Below, piece by piece: positions 46,756 to 55,948 of a stretch of 64,000 nt of DNA. A model generated the notes under the pieces. That model worked only from the letters and a program-made list of their open reading frames with translations. It was not told the origin of the DNA and did no database searches. Within the stretch, counting starts at the first letter, position 1, and each line of letters opens with the position of its first letter. The position numbers were made by a program, and so were the translations under genes. This DNA is from Hyphomicrobiales bacterium (GTDB taxonomy: Bacteria > Pseudomonadota > Alphaproteobacteria > Rhizobiales > Rhizobiaceae), in assembly GCA_900489925.1 (NCBI GenBank), contig UEHQ01000016.1:62001-126000 (forward strand), in the 5' to 3' direction.

Positions 46756-47659
46756 ATTGCGCCTGTTCCCGCGCCAGCAGCGGTGCCGCAGCCTTTCTGT
46801 TCGTGAGATAGACGCCGGTGACGACGATGACCGTTCCCAGGACCAGCGGCACCGTCAGAGGCTCGCCAAAGGCAATGAAGGCCTCGATCGCAACTGTCGG
46901 CGGCATGAGGTAGATCAGCGAGGCCGCGCGCGATACCTGGCCACGGCGAATGAGATAGAGCAGCAGCCCGACGCCACCCATCGACAGCCCGAAGACCGAC
47001 CAGATCAGCGCCGCGATCGCCTGTCGCGATCCGTCAAAGTGCATGTGTTCGAATGAGAGCATGAGGGGTACGGTGACGAGCAGCGCCCCGACATACTGAA
47101 GCGTCGCGATCGTCTGCAGGTTTCCCGTCTGCAGATGCTTCTTCTGGTAAAGCGTTCCGTAGGTCACCGAGCACATGGCGATGAGGTTGATCGCCAGCGG
47201 TACGATGGCATGCGCCAGGTTGGCCGTTGCGGGATCGAACAACTTCGGCGATATGGCAATCGCAATGCCGAGAAAGCCAAGCAGCAGACCGAGCTTCTGC
47301 GTCGGCTGCAATCGCTCGCCGATCAGGAACGGCGCAGCCATCGCCGTCAGCAACGGCTGAAGTGCGGCGATGATCCCCGATATTCCGGCCGGAACGCCAT
47401 TCGCGATCGCCCACCAGAGACCCGCCAGATAGAAACCATGAAGAAAGAAGCCGGAGTAAATTGCCCGCAAGGCAAGCGCCCTTCTCGGCCATGACGCCCG
47501 CATTGCAGCACACAGCCCGAGAAACGCCAGCGCAGAAAAGCTGTAGCGTATCGCCAGGAAGGTGAACGGCTCCGAATGAATTGCCGCATACTTGGCGACG
47601 ACCCAGCCGGTCGACCACAACAGGACAAAAATGGCGGGCGCAAAACGATCGAGCAACAC
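46754..47659 (-). CDS. DMT superfamily (EamA) permease
   Basis: 301 residues with ten predicted membrane helices in two EamA repeats; examples are FAPAIFVLLWSTGWVVAKYA at the start and ASLIYLMPPTVAIEAFIAFG near the end. DMT permeases export amino acids or other metabolites; the substrate is unknown. It is convergent with the helicase gene, sharing its terminator. Confidence 0.85.
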   Translation of the reverse strand: MLLDRFAPAIFVLLWSTGWVVAKYAAIHSEPFTFLAIRYSFSALAFLGLCAAMRASWPRRALALRAIYSGFFLHGFYLAGLWWAIANGVPAGISGIIAALQPLLTAMAAPFLIGERLQPTQKLGLLLGFLGIAIAISPKLFDPATANLAHAIVPLAINLIAMCSVTYGTLYQKKHLQTGNLQTIATLQYVGALLVTVPLMLSFEHMHFDGSRQAIAALIWSVFGLSMGGVGLLLYLIRRGQVSRAASLIYLMPPTVAIEAFIAFGEPLTVPLVLGTVIVVTGVYLTNRKAAAPLLAREQAQ

Positions 47660-48011
47660 GGACTACCTCTGGAACACGGCTGCGCGCTGATAGCCGGACG
47701 GCGGGCGCTTCGTCAAAGGCGAAGAGTTGATGCTTACCTGAAGTTTCACTGATGCTCGCGTGGTGCACGGAAAATAGCGGCAGCGCGAAATTGAATCGAA
47801 ACGAGAAGCAAAAACAAGCATCTGCTCACATTTTGGGCGACTGGCGACGATTGACGAATGTCACCTTCACGTCAAATCTCGATGAATGCCCAGTTTTTTG
47901 GCTCTTTTGGCCATGCGGAAGGATTTTACGAATCTCGCCTTCGAACTGAGCATGGTTCTTGCATTGCTATTTGCGTTGTATTCAAATGAAGAAAAAAAGG
48001 GAGCCACACCT
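47660..48011. other. 352-bp intergenic region
   Basis: It lies upstream of the divergent DMT gene and the ATP-grasp gene and carries both promoters. The reading frame before TTG 48012 extends through it from 47886 but has unusual, AT-richer composition and no ribosome site, so I treat it as leader. No repeat is seen. Confidence 0.4.
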
Positions 48012-49421
48012 TTGGCATTTGATGAAATGATCATCGGGGACGAAAGTTCGCGTCAGCCATACGAGAAATACTTTGAGTGGTACAATAGCCAAGATCGAGC
48101 ACACCTGATTGCCAAGTCCCGCGACGCGGAAAACATCTTCCGGAAAACCGGCATTACCTTCGCGGTCTACGGACACGCAGACTCCTCCGAAAAACTCATC
48201 CCCTTCGATATCATCCCCCGCATCATTTCCGCCCGCGAATGGCGCAAACTCGCCCAGGGCATCGAACAGCGGGTCATCGCCCTCAACGCCTTCCTCGACG
48301 ACATCTATCACAAGCAGGAAATCATTCGCGCCGGTCGCATCCCGCGTGAGTTGATCGAGCGGAACTCGACGTTCCTGCCGGAGATGATCGGTTTTCGCCC
48401 GCCGGGCGGCGTCTACACCCATATCGTCGGCACCGACATCGTGCGCACCGGCGAAGATCAGTTCTACGTGCTGGAAGACAATGCCCGCACCCCGTCCGGT
48501 GTCAGCTACATGCTGGAAAACCGGGAAACCATGATGCAGATGTTCCCCGAGCTGTTCCATGAGAACAAGGTGCAGCGGGTCGAGGACTATCCCTATCTCC
48601 TGCGCCAAAGCCTTGCATCGCTGGCGCCTCCCGGATGCAAGGGCAAGCCGCGCGTCGCCGTGCTTACTCCCGGCATCTACAATTCGGCCTATTACGAGCA
48701 CTCCTTCCTCGCCGACACCATGGGCGTCGAGCTGGTTGAAGGCTCGGACCTGCGCGTTATCGACGGCAAGGTGAAGATGCGCACGACCCGCGGCTACGAG
48801 GCGATCGACGTTCTCTATCGCCGCGTCGACGACGACTTCCTGGACCCGCTGACATTCCGCGCCGATTCAGCGCTCGGCATTCCCGGGATCATGGACGTCT
48901 ACCGCTCGGGCAATATCACCATCGCCAACGCGCCGGGTACCGGCATCTGCGACGACAAGGCAATCTATTCCTACATGCCTGAAATCGTTGAATTCTATAC
49001 CGGCCGCAAGGCGCTTCTTGAAAATGTGCCGACGTGGCGCTGTTCGGAGGCTTCCAGCCTGAAATACGTGCTGGAACACCTGGAGGAACTGGTCGTCAAG
49101 GAAGTCCACGGCTCCGGCGGCTACGGCATGCTGGTCGGCCCGACGGCCTCCAAGAAGGAGCGCGCCGAATTCGCGGAAAAGCTGAAGGCGCGGCCAAACA
49201 ACTATATCGCCCAGCCCACCCTCTCGCTCTCGACCGTCCCGATCCTCGTCAACAAGGGGATAGCGCCCCGCCACGTCGACCTTCGCCCCTACGTTCTCGT
49301 ATCCGACAAGGTGCAGATCATTCCGGGCGGGCTGACGCGCGTGGCGTTGAAGCAAGGCTCGCTGGTGGTCAACTCCAGCCAGGGCGGCGGCACAAAAGAT
49401 ACCTGGGTATTGGAGGACTGA
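48012..49421 (+). CDS. circularly permuted ATP-grasp protein (DUF404/DUF407)
   Basis: 469 residues from TTG 48012, chosen because AAGGGAG lies eight bases upstream and family members begin at this point (LAFDEMI); the open frame reaches back to 47886. Segments such as SAREWRKLAQGIEQRVIALN, DNARTPSGVSYMLENRETMM, VHGSGGYGMLVGPTASKKER and PGGLTRVALKQGSLVVNSSQ are typical. The fold is expected to ligate a carboxylate and an amine with ATP. It starts the conserved trio with alpha-E and transglutaminase proteins, proposed to modify or tag peptides. Confidence 0.88.
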   Translation: MAFDEMIIGDESSRQPYEKYFEWYNSQDRAHLIAKSRDAENIFRKTGITFAVYGHADSSEKLIPFDIIPRIISAREWRKLAQGIEQRVIALNAFLDDIYHKQEIIRAGRIPRELIERNSTFLPEMIGFRPPGGVYTHIVGTDIVRTGEDQFYVLEDNARTPSGVSYMLENRETMMQMFPELFHENKVQRVEDYPYLLRQSLASLAPPGCKGKPRVAVLTPGIYNSAYYEHSFLADTMGVELVEGSDLRVIDGKVKMRTTRGYEAIDVLYRRVDDDFLDPLTFRADSALGIPGIMDVYRSGNITIANAPGTGICDDKAIYSYMPEIVEFYTGRKALLENVPTWRCSEASSLKYVLEHLEELVVKEVHGSGGYGMLVGPTASKKERAEFAEKLKARPNNYIAQPTLSLSTVPILVNKGIAPRHVDLRPYVLVSDKVQIIPGGLTRVALKQGSLVVNSSQGGGTKDTWVLED

Positions 49422-50362
49422 TGCTCGGAAGAACTGCGAACGGACTCTACTGGATGTTCCGTTATATCGAACGTGCCGAAAACATCGCGCGCCTCATAGA
49501 CGTCGGTCTGCGCATGTCGCTCACCCGAAGCGGTGCAGGAGATGACGATTGGGACGGCGTGCTTCAAAGCGCGGGCGTCCGGGAAGCCTACGACGAGGGC
49601 CGCGGCAAGCTAACCGGCGCCGATGCGATCGACTACCTGCTCAGGGATCGTTCGAACCCGTCGAGCGTGCTCTCCTGCGCCGATTTCGGTCGCAACAATG
49701 CCCGCATGGTACGCACGGCCCTCACCCGCGAGACCTGGGAAGCGACCAATGAGCTTTGGATCGAGCTCAAGGCACTCCTGTCCAAACGGTTGAAGGCCTC
49801 GGAACTGCCCGAGGCGATCGACGTCATCAAGCATCGCGTCGGCGTGATCCGCGGGGCGTTTCACGGCTCGATGCTGCGCAACGAGCTCTACAACTTCGCC
49901 CGTATCGGCACCTTCATCGAGCGCGCCGACAATACGAGCCGCATCCTCGACGTGAAATACTATGTCCTGCTGCCGGCGGTGTCGGCGGTCGGCACCTCGA
50001 TCGATAACGTGCAGTGGGAATCGATCCTCCGTTCGGTCTCCGCGCACCGCTCCTACAGCTGGGCCTATGACGGCGAGTATCGCGCGACGAACATCGCTGA
50101 CTTCCTCATCCTGAATGGCCAGATGCCGCGTTCGCTTGCCTATTGCTACGAGAAGATCGTCAGCGAACTCGGCTATCTCGCCAAGGATTACGGCATGCGC
50201 CTGCCGGCCCATGACACGGCGGATGCCATTCATAAGACGCTGAAGACCAGCGCGATCAAGGATGTGATGGATCAGGGCCTGCACGAATTCCTCGAGGATT
50301 TCGTCACGCGCAACAACCAGCTCGGTATGGAAATTTCCGACGGTTATCGATTCTACGTATGA
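49421..50362 (+). CDS. alpha-E domain protein (DUF403)
   Basis: 313 residues from the ATG at 49421, which overlaps the ATP-grasp stop (TGATG). It is all-helical, starting MLGRTANGLYWMFRYIERAE, with ARIGTFIERADNTSRILDVK later. Alpha-E proteins are always near DUF404/407 ATP-grasp and transglutaminase genes, and are thought to work with them; the biochemical function is not established. Confidence 0.92.
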   Translation: MLGRTANGLYWMFRYIERAENIARLIDVGLRMSLTRSGAGDDDWDGVLQSAGVREAYDEGRGKLTGADAIDYLLRDRSNPSSVLSCADFGRNNARMVRTALTRETWEATNELWIELKALLSKRLKASELPEAIDVIKHRVGVIRGAFHGSMLRNELYNFARIGTFIERADNTSRILDVKYYVLLPAVSAVGTSIDNVQWESILRSVSAHRSYSWAYDGEYRATNIADFLILNGQMPRSLAYCYEKIVSELGYLAKDYGMRLPAHDTADAIHKTLKTSAIKDVMDQGLHEFLEDFVTRNNQLGMEISDGYRFYV

Positions 50363-50374
50363 GCGGGTCATGAG

Positions 50375-51193
50375 ATGAGACTGAAGATTAGCCATGTCAC
50401 CGAATACCGCTATGACGAGCCAGCCGCCTTTTCGCTGCAGCGGCTGCGTCTGACACCACCGACGATTGCCGGGCAATCCGTCCATGACTGGGCGCTTCAT
50501 GTCGAAGGGGCCAAGCCAGAGGTGGAATACGACGACCAGTTTGGAAACCACATCAATCTCGTCTCGCTCGATGGCGAACAGCGGGTGACGCGCATCGTTG
50601 CCGAGGGCGAGGTCGAAACCGAGGACCGCAACGGCGTCATCGGACAGCACACCGGTTTCTGCCCGCTCTGGCTGTTCTTGCGCGACACGCCCCGCACCAA
50701 GCCGGGCAAGCTTGTCCGCGAGCTGATCAAGGGGATTACGGGCGAAAACGATCTGGCGCGCATGCATGCGCTGATGGCCGCGATCCACGAAACGGTCGAA
50801 TACCGCCCGGGTACCAGCGACACGGAAACGACGGCCGAGCAGGCGCTGGAGAAGAAGAGCGGCGTCTGCCAGGACCACGCGCATATTTTCATCACCGCGG
50901 CGCGCACGATGGGAATTCCTGCCCGCTACGTCTCCGGCTATCTGATGATGGAAGAGAAGATCGAGCAGGCCGCAACGCATGCATGGGGCGAGGCCCACAT
51001 TCCGGGACTTGGCTGGGTCGGCTTCGATCCCGCCAACAAGATCTGCCCGGATGCGCGTTACGTCAGGATGGCAACGGGTCTCTGCTATCGCGACGCCGCC
51101 CCTGTCTCCGGCATGCGCATCGGTACACCCGGCGAAAAGCTGACGGTCACGGTGAAGGTCGAGGAACAGGGGCAGATGCAAAGCCAGAGCTGA
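50375..51193 (+). CDS. transglutaminase-like peptidase family protein
   Basis: 272 residues. It begins with the N-terminal beta-domain (MRLKISHVTEYRYDEPAAFS) and carries the catalytic triad: Cys in KSGVCQDHAHIF, His in THAWGEAHIPGLGWV and Asp in GFDPANK. It is 12 bp after the alpha-E gene. In this setting it probably breaks or transfers amide bonds of the peptide made by the ATP-grasp enzyme. Role inferred from the gene trio. Confidence 0.92.
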   Translation: MRLKISHVTEYRYDEPAAFSLQRLRLTPPTIAGQSVHDWALHVEGAKPEVEYDDQFGNHINLVSLDGEQRVTRIVAEGEVETEDRNGVIGQHTGFCPLWLFLRDTPRTKPGKLVRELIKGITGENDLARMHALMAAIHETVEYRPGTSDTETTAEQALEKKSGVCQDHAHIFITAARTMGIPARYVSGYLMMEEKIEQAATHAWGEAHIPGLGWVGFDPANKICPDARYVRMATGLCYRDAAPVSGMRIGTPGEKLTVTVKVEEQGQMQSQS

Positions 51194-51308
51194 TGGCCGC
51201 GCCCCTGAAAACTCTTGGCTTTTTACAACAACCATAAAAAGCAGTTTTATTTGCACGCGCACGTATCACTAGAGATAATCCTCTATTTCGAAATAACGCG
51301 ATCTTAAT

Positions 51309-51355
51309 TTCGCCGTCCGATGTTGAGGACGGCGAATGCAGTTGCATGCGACTGC
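51309..51355. repeat. two adjacent hairpins upstream of the HD-GYP gene
   Basis: A perfect 10-bp stem TTCGCCGTCC / GGACGGCGAA (51309-51318, 51327-51336) is followed two bases later by a near-palindrome GCAGT-T-GCATGC-G-ACTGC (51338-51355). There is no T-run. The pair lies in the 269-bp gap between the transglutaminase and HD-GYP genes and may terminate the first transcript or fold in the leader of the second. Confidence 0.6.
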
Positions 51356-51462
51356 GGCGGTTTCGATGGAAATGATTTCAGGCTCGATGGCAATCGGGTC
51401 ATCGGGACTTGGCTCTTGGGGGAAGCCGGCCATCTGCGTTGTACCTATCATCAGGCCTTTTC

Positions 51463-52527
51463 ATGCCCCTCCTCATTGTCGACGACAGCAAATCGAGCCG
51501 CCTGGCGCTGGAAACCGCTGTGCGCAGCTTTGCCGCCTATGAGCTCGAGAGTTTCGGCGATCCCCTCGCCGCACTGGAGCGCAGCCGCGATATCGATTTC
51601 GACCTCGTGCTGGTCGATTACATGATGCCCGGGTTGAACGGCGTCGACTTCATTCGACGCCTCAGGATGCAGCCCGGTTACGAGAGCGTCCCGATGGTTA
51701 TGATCACCTCGCAGACCGAACGCTCCGTACGTCTCGAGGCACTTGATGCCGGCGCCACCGATTTCCTGACGAAACCATTCGACCCGCTCGAGCTGCAGGC
51801 GCGCATTCTCAACCTCATGGCCTTGCGCAACGCCCAGGTCGAGCTTGCCGATCGGGCGCGAAGCCTCGACCTCGCCTTTCGCAATGCCAGCAGGCGCGCC
51901 GACATGCGCGAGCAGGAGATCATCTGGTGCCTTGCGCAGGCCATGGCCTCGCGCGATGGCAACACCGGCGACCATATCGAGCGCGTTGCCACCGTTGCCG
52001 AACTGATTGCGGAAGGCATTGGCCTGGACAGGCTGCAGCGCCGTAACATCTATCTGGCCGCCCCCCTGCACGACATCGGCAAGATCGGCATACCCGATGC
52101 CATTCTGCAGAAGCCCGGCAAGCTCACCCCCGTTGAGATAGACCAGATGCGACAGCATGTGCCGATCGGTGTCGGCATCCTGCGCAACAGTTCCGCCGAG
52201 TTGTCGCGAGTGGCCGTCGCCATCATTGGTGGTCATCACGAGAAATGGGACGGAAGCGGCTATCCGCAGGGCCTGAGCGGCGAGGAAATTCCGATCGAGG
52301 CCAGGATCGTTGCGGTCGCCGACGTGTTCGATGCACTCTGCTCCGCCCGACCCTACAAGCCGGCGTGGCCACCGCAAAAGGCCTATGACGAAATCATTGC
52401 GTGCAGCGGAACGCATTTCGACCCCGCCTGCGTCGCCGCCTTCCGGCGCAAGTGGTCGGCAATCCGCGCGCTTTTCGACGCCGAAGCCGAGCCGATCGAG
52501 GCACTGCCCACGCCCATTAACGCTTAG
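51463..52527 (+). CDS. response regulator with HD-GYP phosphodiesterase domain
   Basis: 354 residues from MPLLIVDDSKSSRLALETAV at 51463. The receiver (to about 120) has the phospho-acceptor Asp52 in LVDYMMPGLNG. The HD-GYP domain follows with APLHDIGKIGIPD and GHHEKWDGSGYPQGLSG, the metal and signature residues for cyclic di-GMP hydrolysis (RpfG type). It probably lowers c-di-GMP when phosphorylated. No kinase gene is adjacent; the orphan hybrid kinase at 41-44 kb is not linked. Confidence 0.92.
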   Translation: MPLLIVDDSKSSRLALETAVRSFAAYELESFGDPLAALERSRDIDFDLVLVDYMMPGLNGVDFIRRLRMQPGYESVPMVMITSQTERSVRLEALDAGATDFLTKPFDPLELQARILNLMALRNAQVELADRARSLDLAFRNASRRADMREQEIIWCLAQAMASRDGNTGDHIERVATVAELIAEGIGLDRLQRRNIYLAAPLHDIGKIGIPDAILQKPGKLTPVEIDQMRQHVPIGVGILRNSSAELSRVAVAIIGGHHEKWDGSGYPQGLSGEEIPIEARIVAVADVFDALCSARPYKPAWPPQKAYDEIIACSGTHFDPACVAAFRRKWSAIRALFDAEAEPIEALPTPINA

Positions 52528-52545
52528 CTTCGGCCGGAGCGCAGC

Positions 52546-52938
52546 CTAGTCCTCGAAGCGGCTCGTCGCGTCGCGGTCGCGGTCGTATCGCCTCTTGAGC
52601 GGAAACGGCGGCAGCCACGCCTCGCGGCGGACCGTCCAGAGTTCGTAGGTCGGCACCAACTGGTCAGGCGCATCCAGCGATCCCAAGTTCACCTCGATCT
52701 CGTCACCCGTCCGCCCGAAAACCGGCGAGCCGCAACGGGGGCAGAAGAACCGCCCTGCATAGTCGCGCGTCTCGCCATCGATCGCCACTGCCTCCTCAGG
52801 GAATATCGCGGAAGCGTGGAAAAGCGCACCATGATGCTTTCGGCAATTAAGACAGTGGCAGATGCCGACCCGATAGGGCTGCCCAGACGCCACAAATCGC
52901 ACGCCGCCGCAAAGACAACCACCCGTAAACCGGTCCAT
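52546..52938 (-). CDS. GFA family protein (CENP-V/glutathione-dependent formaldehyde-activating)
   Basis: 130 residues with zinc-ligand Cys clusters: GGCLCGGVRFVASG, HCLNCRKHHGA and FFCPRCGSPVFG. The GFA fold binds glutathione or zinc; most members have no proven reaction. It is convergent with the HD-GYP gene, stops 18 bp from it, and is transcribed alone. Confidence 0.88.
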   Translation of the reverse strand: MDRFTGGCLCGGVRFVASGQPYRVGICHCLNCRKHHGALFHASAIFPEEAVAIDGETRDYAGRFFCPRCGSPVFGRTGDEIEVNLGSLDAPDQLVPTYELWTVRREAWLPPFPLKRRYDRDRDATSRFED

Positions 52939-53262
52939 ACCGCAACTCCTCCAAGCCAGGCATCTGAAGGTTTACAACGAGCCGTGCCCTCATTTCAATT
53001 TGCGCTGTCCGATCCAGGCAGCCCGGCGGCCATCGCCATCGCTTCTCGAGCAAAGAAGCCGAAGCTGCATCTCCGCCTTTTATCAGCTCTGGGCGCAACC
53101 GCCCACTCGTCGAGCGTCAGGTCGATACCGATGAGAATAAGCCAAGTCACCACGCGGCCACCATTTATAGGCGATTTATAAACTATAGAATCATCGCGGT
53201 AGTTGCGATCCATCCCCTACTCACTCATCCTTCGTCAGTCTCTCAAAGAGAAGGTAGTGCGC
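52939..53262. other. 324-bp region between divergent genes
   Basis: It carries the promoters for the GFA and NYN genes. An AT-rich stretch at about 53160-53195 (ATTTATAGGCGATTTATAAA) is the likely promoter zone. A minus-strand ORF of 72 codons at 52995-53213 has no family or ribosome-site support. Confidence 0.4.
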
Positions 53263-54000
53263 ATGCCAGAAATTCACTTGCCGCGCCTTGCCGTGCTGAT
53301 CGATGCCGATAACGCGCCGGCGAAGATCGCGGACCGACTGTTCGAGGAGATCGCAAAGATCGGCCATGCGAGCGTGCGCCGCATATACGGCGACTTCGCC
53401 AATGCTCGTTCGAAGGGCTGGACCGACGTGCTGGCAAGGCATGCCATCATCCCGCAACAGCAATTTGCCTACACGGTTGGCAAGAACGCCTCCGACATCA
53501 CGCTTGTCATCGACGCGATGGATCTGCTCCACAGCGGCCGCTTCGATGGCTTCTGCATCGTCTCCTCCGACAGCGATTTCACCCGGCTTGCGTTACGGAT
53601 CAGAGAACAGGGGACCGATGTGTTCGGCTTCGGCAACAAGAAGACACCCGAGAGCTTCCAAAATGCTTGCCGACGCTTCATCAACATCGAGAACCTGCAT
53701 CTGCCCGCGACACCAACCACTGCCACCGGCGCACAACTGGCAGCCTCGTTACGACCACCGAGCGCTGCGACACCGATCATCCTGAAAGTCATCACCGAAA
53801 TGGACAGCGATAACGGCTGGGTTGCGCTTAATGGCGTCGGCACACGACTTGTCCGACTGCCTTCCGGTTTCAGTTATCGGACGTACAATTCCAAGAACTT
53901 GAGTGACCTGGTTCGCAAGACGAACGCCTTTGAACTTGATCAGGCAGACGGCCAGCTGCTGCGTATCAGAGCGAAACCGGCACCCCGAAAGAAGAACTGA
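53263..54000 (+). CDS. NYN domain protein with LOTUS/OST-HTH-like C-terminus
   Basis: 245 residues from MPEIHLPRLAVLIDADNAPA; AGAAGGTAG precedes the ATG. The NYN (PIN-like) nuclease core shows acidic residues in VLIDADNAPAK, SDITLVIDAMDLLHSG and FCIVSSDSDFTRLA (to about residue 145). The end (ILKVITEMDSDNGWVALNG and on) resembles an OST-HTH/LOTUS RNA-binding domain. It is probably an RNase or RNA-processing factor; the target is unknown. Confidence 0.88.
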   Translation: MPEIHLPRLAVLIDADNAPAKIADRLFEEIAKIGHASVRRIYGDFANARSKGWTDVLARHAIIPQQQFAYTVGKNASDITLVIDAMDLLHSGRFDGFCIVSSDSDFTRLALRIREQGTDVFGFGNKKTPESFQNACRRFINIENLHLPATPTTATGAQLAASLRPPSAATPIILKVITEMDSDNGWVALNGVGTRLVRLPSGFSYRTYNSKNLSDLVRKTNAFELDQADGQLLRIRAKPAPRKKN

Positions 54001-54082
54001 CGGAATCCTTCGCACTCACCTCAATGGCTCGGATCTCCTCACACACGCTCTTCGCTACCTCCAATCGTCGCTCTGCCCAACA

Positions 54083-54113
54083 AAACCAAAAAGGCGGAGC
54101 TCTCGCCCCGCCT
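54083..54113 (-). terminator. rho-independent terminator of the sugar operon
   Basis: On the minus strand AGGCGG, a 10-base loop and CCGCCT lead into TTTTTGGTTTTG. The stem occupies 54092-54097 and 54108-54113, 33 bp past the stop of the dehydratase gene. Confidence 0.8.
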
Positions 54114-54145
54114 CCTTGTCAATTCGCGCGATCGAAAACGAACGC

Positions 54146-55885
54146 TTAGTGGCTGTCCTTGCCCACGGCGTTGCCGCGGCAACCCTTGAGGAAGTCGAGG
54201 TCGGCGCCGGTGTCGGCACCCTGCACGTGCTGCTGGTGCAGCCAGGCGTAGCCGGAGGTCGGCAGGTCGTGCTGCGGCTTCCATTCCGCCAGACGGCGCG
54301 CCATTTCCTCGTCGGAAATGTCGACATGCAGGCGGCGGTTCGGCACGTCGAGCTCGATCATGTCGCCGTTCTTGATCACGGCCAGCGGACCGCCGACAGC
54401 GGCTTCCGGTGAGGTGTGCAGAACGACGGTGCCATAGGCCGTGCCGGACATGCGCGCGTCCGAGATGCGCACCATGTCGGTGATGCCCTTCTTGAGCACC
54501 TTCGGCGGCAGACCCATGTTGCCGACTTCGGCCATACCTGGATAGCCCTTCGGACCACAGTTCTTCATGACCATGACGCAGGTCTCGTCGATATCGAGAT
54601 TGTCGTCGTTGATCTTCGCCTTGTAGTCGTCGATGTCCTCGAACACCACGGCGCGGCCGCGGTGCGTCAGGAGATGCGGCGAAGCCGCGGACGGTTTCAG
54701 GACTGCACCCTTCGGCGCCAGGTTGCCGCGCAGGACGACGATGCCGCCCGACTGCGTCAGGGCCTTTTCGGCCGGCAGGATGACGTCTTCGTTCCAGTTG
54801 ACGACGTCCTTGACCTCGTCCCACATAGTCTCGCCGGATACGGTCAGCGCATCCTTGTGCAGCAGGCCGGCTTCGCCAAGGCGCTTCAGCACGACAGGCA
54901 GACCGCCGGCGTAGAAGAACTCTTCCATCAAGTACTTGCCCGACGGCATCAGGTTGACGATGGTCGGCACGTCGCGGCCGCAACGGTCCCAGTCGTCGAG
55001 CGTCAGGTCGATGCCGACGCGCCCGGCCATGGCGAGCAGGTGGATGACGGCGTTGGTCGAACCGCCGATCGCCGCATTGGTGCGGATGGCGTTTTCGAAG
55101 GCCTGCTTGGTCATGATGTCGGAAGGCTTCAGGTCGTCCTTGACCATCTGCACGATGCGGCGGCCGGTCAGCTGCGCCATCACCTTGCGGCGGCTATCGA
55201 CACCCGGGATCGCGGCATTGCCCGACAGCGCCATGCCGAGCGCTTCGGCCATCGACGCCATCGTGGATGCGGTGCCCATCGTGTTGCAGGTGCCCGACGA
55301 ACGGCTCATCGAGGCCTCTGCCTCGAGGAACTCGGCCTGCGTCATCTCGCCGGCCTTCACCATTTCGGAGAACTTCCAGAGGTGCGTGCCGGAACCGACG
55401 CGCTCGCCGCGGAAATAACCGTTCAGCATCGGACCGCCGGTGACGACGATCGACGGCAGGTCGACGGAAGCGGCACCCATGATCAGCGACGGCGTGGTCT
55501 TGTCGCAGCCGACCATCAGCACGCAGCCGTCCATCGGCTGGCCGCGGATCGCCTCTTCGACGGCGAGCGCCGCAAGGTTGCGGTACATCATGGCCGTCGG
55601 GCGGAAGGTGTTTTCAGAAGCCGAAAATACCGGAACCTCCATCGGGAAGCCGCCGGCTTCCCACACGCCAGCCTTCACCTTCTCGGCGAGCTCGCGCAGA
55701 TGGCCGTTGCACGGCGTCATGTCGGACCAGGTGTTGAGGATACCGATGACGGGGCGTCCGTCGAACAGGTCGTGCGGATGTCCCTGGTTCTTCATCCAGC
55801 CGCGGTGATAGATCACGTCGCGGCTCGTGCCGCCGTACCATTCCTGCGATCGAAGTTTACGCGGCCATTCCGCTTTCTTGAACAT
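54146..55885 (-). CDS. araC: L-arabinonate dehydratase (IlvD/Edd family)
   Basis: 579 residues, the same length as the characterised Rhizobium leguminosarum arabinonate dehydratase. Cys59 (MTPCNGH), Cys127 (VGCDKTTPS) and Cys200 (SGTCNTMG) fall exactly on the three [2Fe-2S]-cluster ligands of that enzyme. It dehydrates L-arabinonate (and related sugar acids) to 2-keto-3-deoxy-L-arabinonate. It is the last gene of the ggu/ara run on the minus strand. The symbol follows the arabinonate-dehydratase usage, not the E. coli regulator. Confidence 0.92.
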   Translation of the reverse strand: MFKKAEWPRKLRSQEWYGGTSRDVIYHRGWMKNQGHPHDLFDGRPVIGILNTWSDMTPCNGHLRELAEKVKAGVWEAGGFPMEVPVFSASENTFRPTAMMYRNLAALAVEEAIRGQPMDGCVLMVGCDKTTPSLIMGAASVDLPSIVVTGGPMLNGYFRGERVGSGTHLWKFSEMVKAGEMTQAEFLEAEASMSRSSGTCNTMGTASTMASMAEALGMALSGNAAIPGVDSRRKVMAQLTGRRIVQMVKDDLKPSDIMTKQAFENAIRTNAAIGGSTNAVIHLLAMAGRVGIDLTLDDWDRCGRDVPTIVNLMPSGKYLMEEFFYAGGLPVVLKRLGEAGLLHKDALTVSGETMWDEVKDVVNWNEDVILPAEKALTQSGGIVVLRGNLAPKGAVLKPSAASPHLLTHRGRAVVFEDIDDYKAKINDDNLDIDETCVMVMKNCGPKGYPGMAEVGNMGLPPKVLKKGITDMVRISDARMSGTAYGTVVLHTSPEAAVGGPLAVIKNGDMIELDVPNRRLHVDISDEEMARRLAEWKPQHDLPTSGYAWLHQQHVQGADTGADLDFLKGCRGNAVGKDSH

Positions 55886-55948
55886 TTTCTTCTGCCTTTT
55901 GAGGGATGTCGAGCCGCCCTCGTGACGGCCCGGATCACCAGTTGGTCG

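Noticed and set aside
49034..49420. Extension of the alpha-E gene upstream of 49421
   Set aside because: It overlaps the ATP-grasp gene in another frame; the family start MLGRTANGLYW lies at 49421 with overlapping stop and start codons.
52995..53213. 72-codon minus-strand ORF before the NYN gene
   Set aside because: No ribosome site, no recognised family and mixed composition; it is kept only as intergenic sequence.
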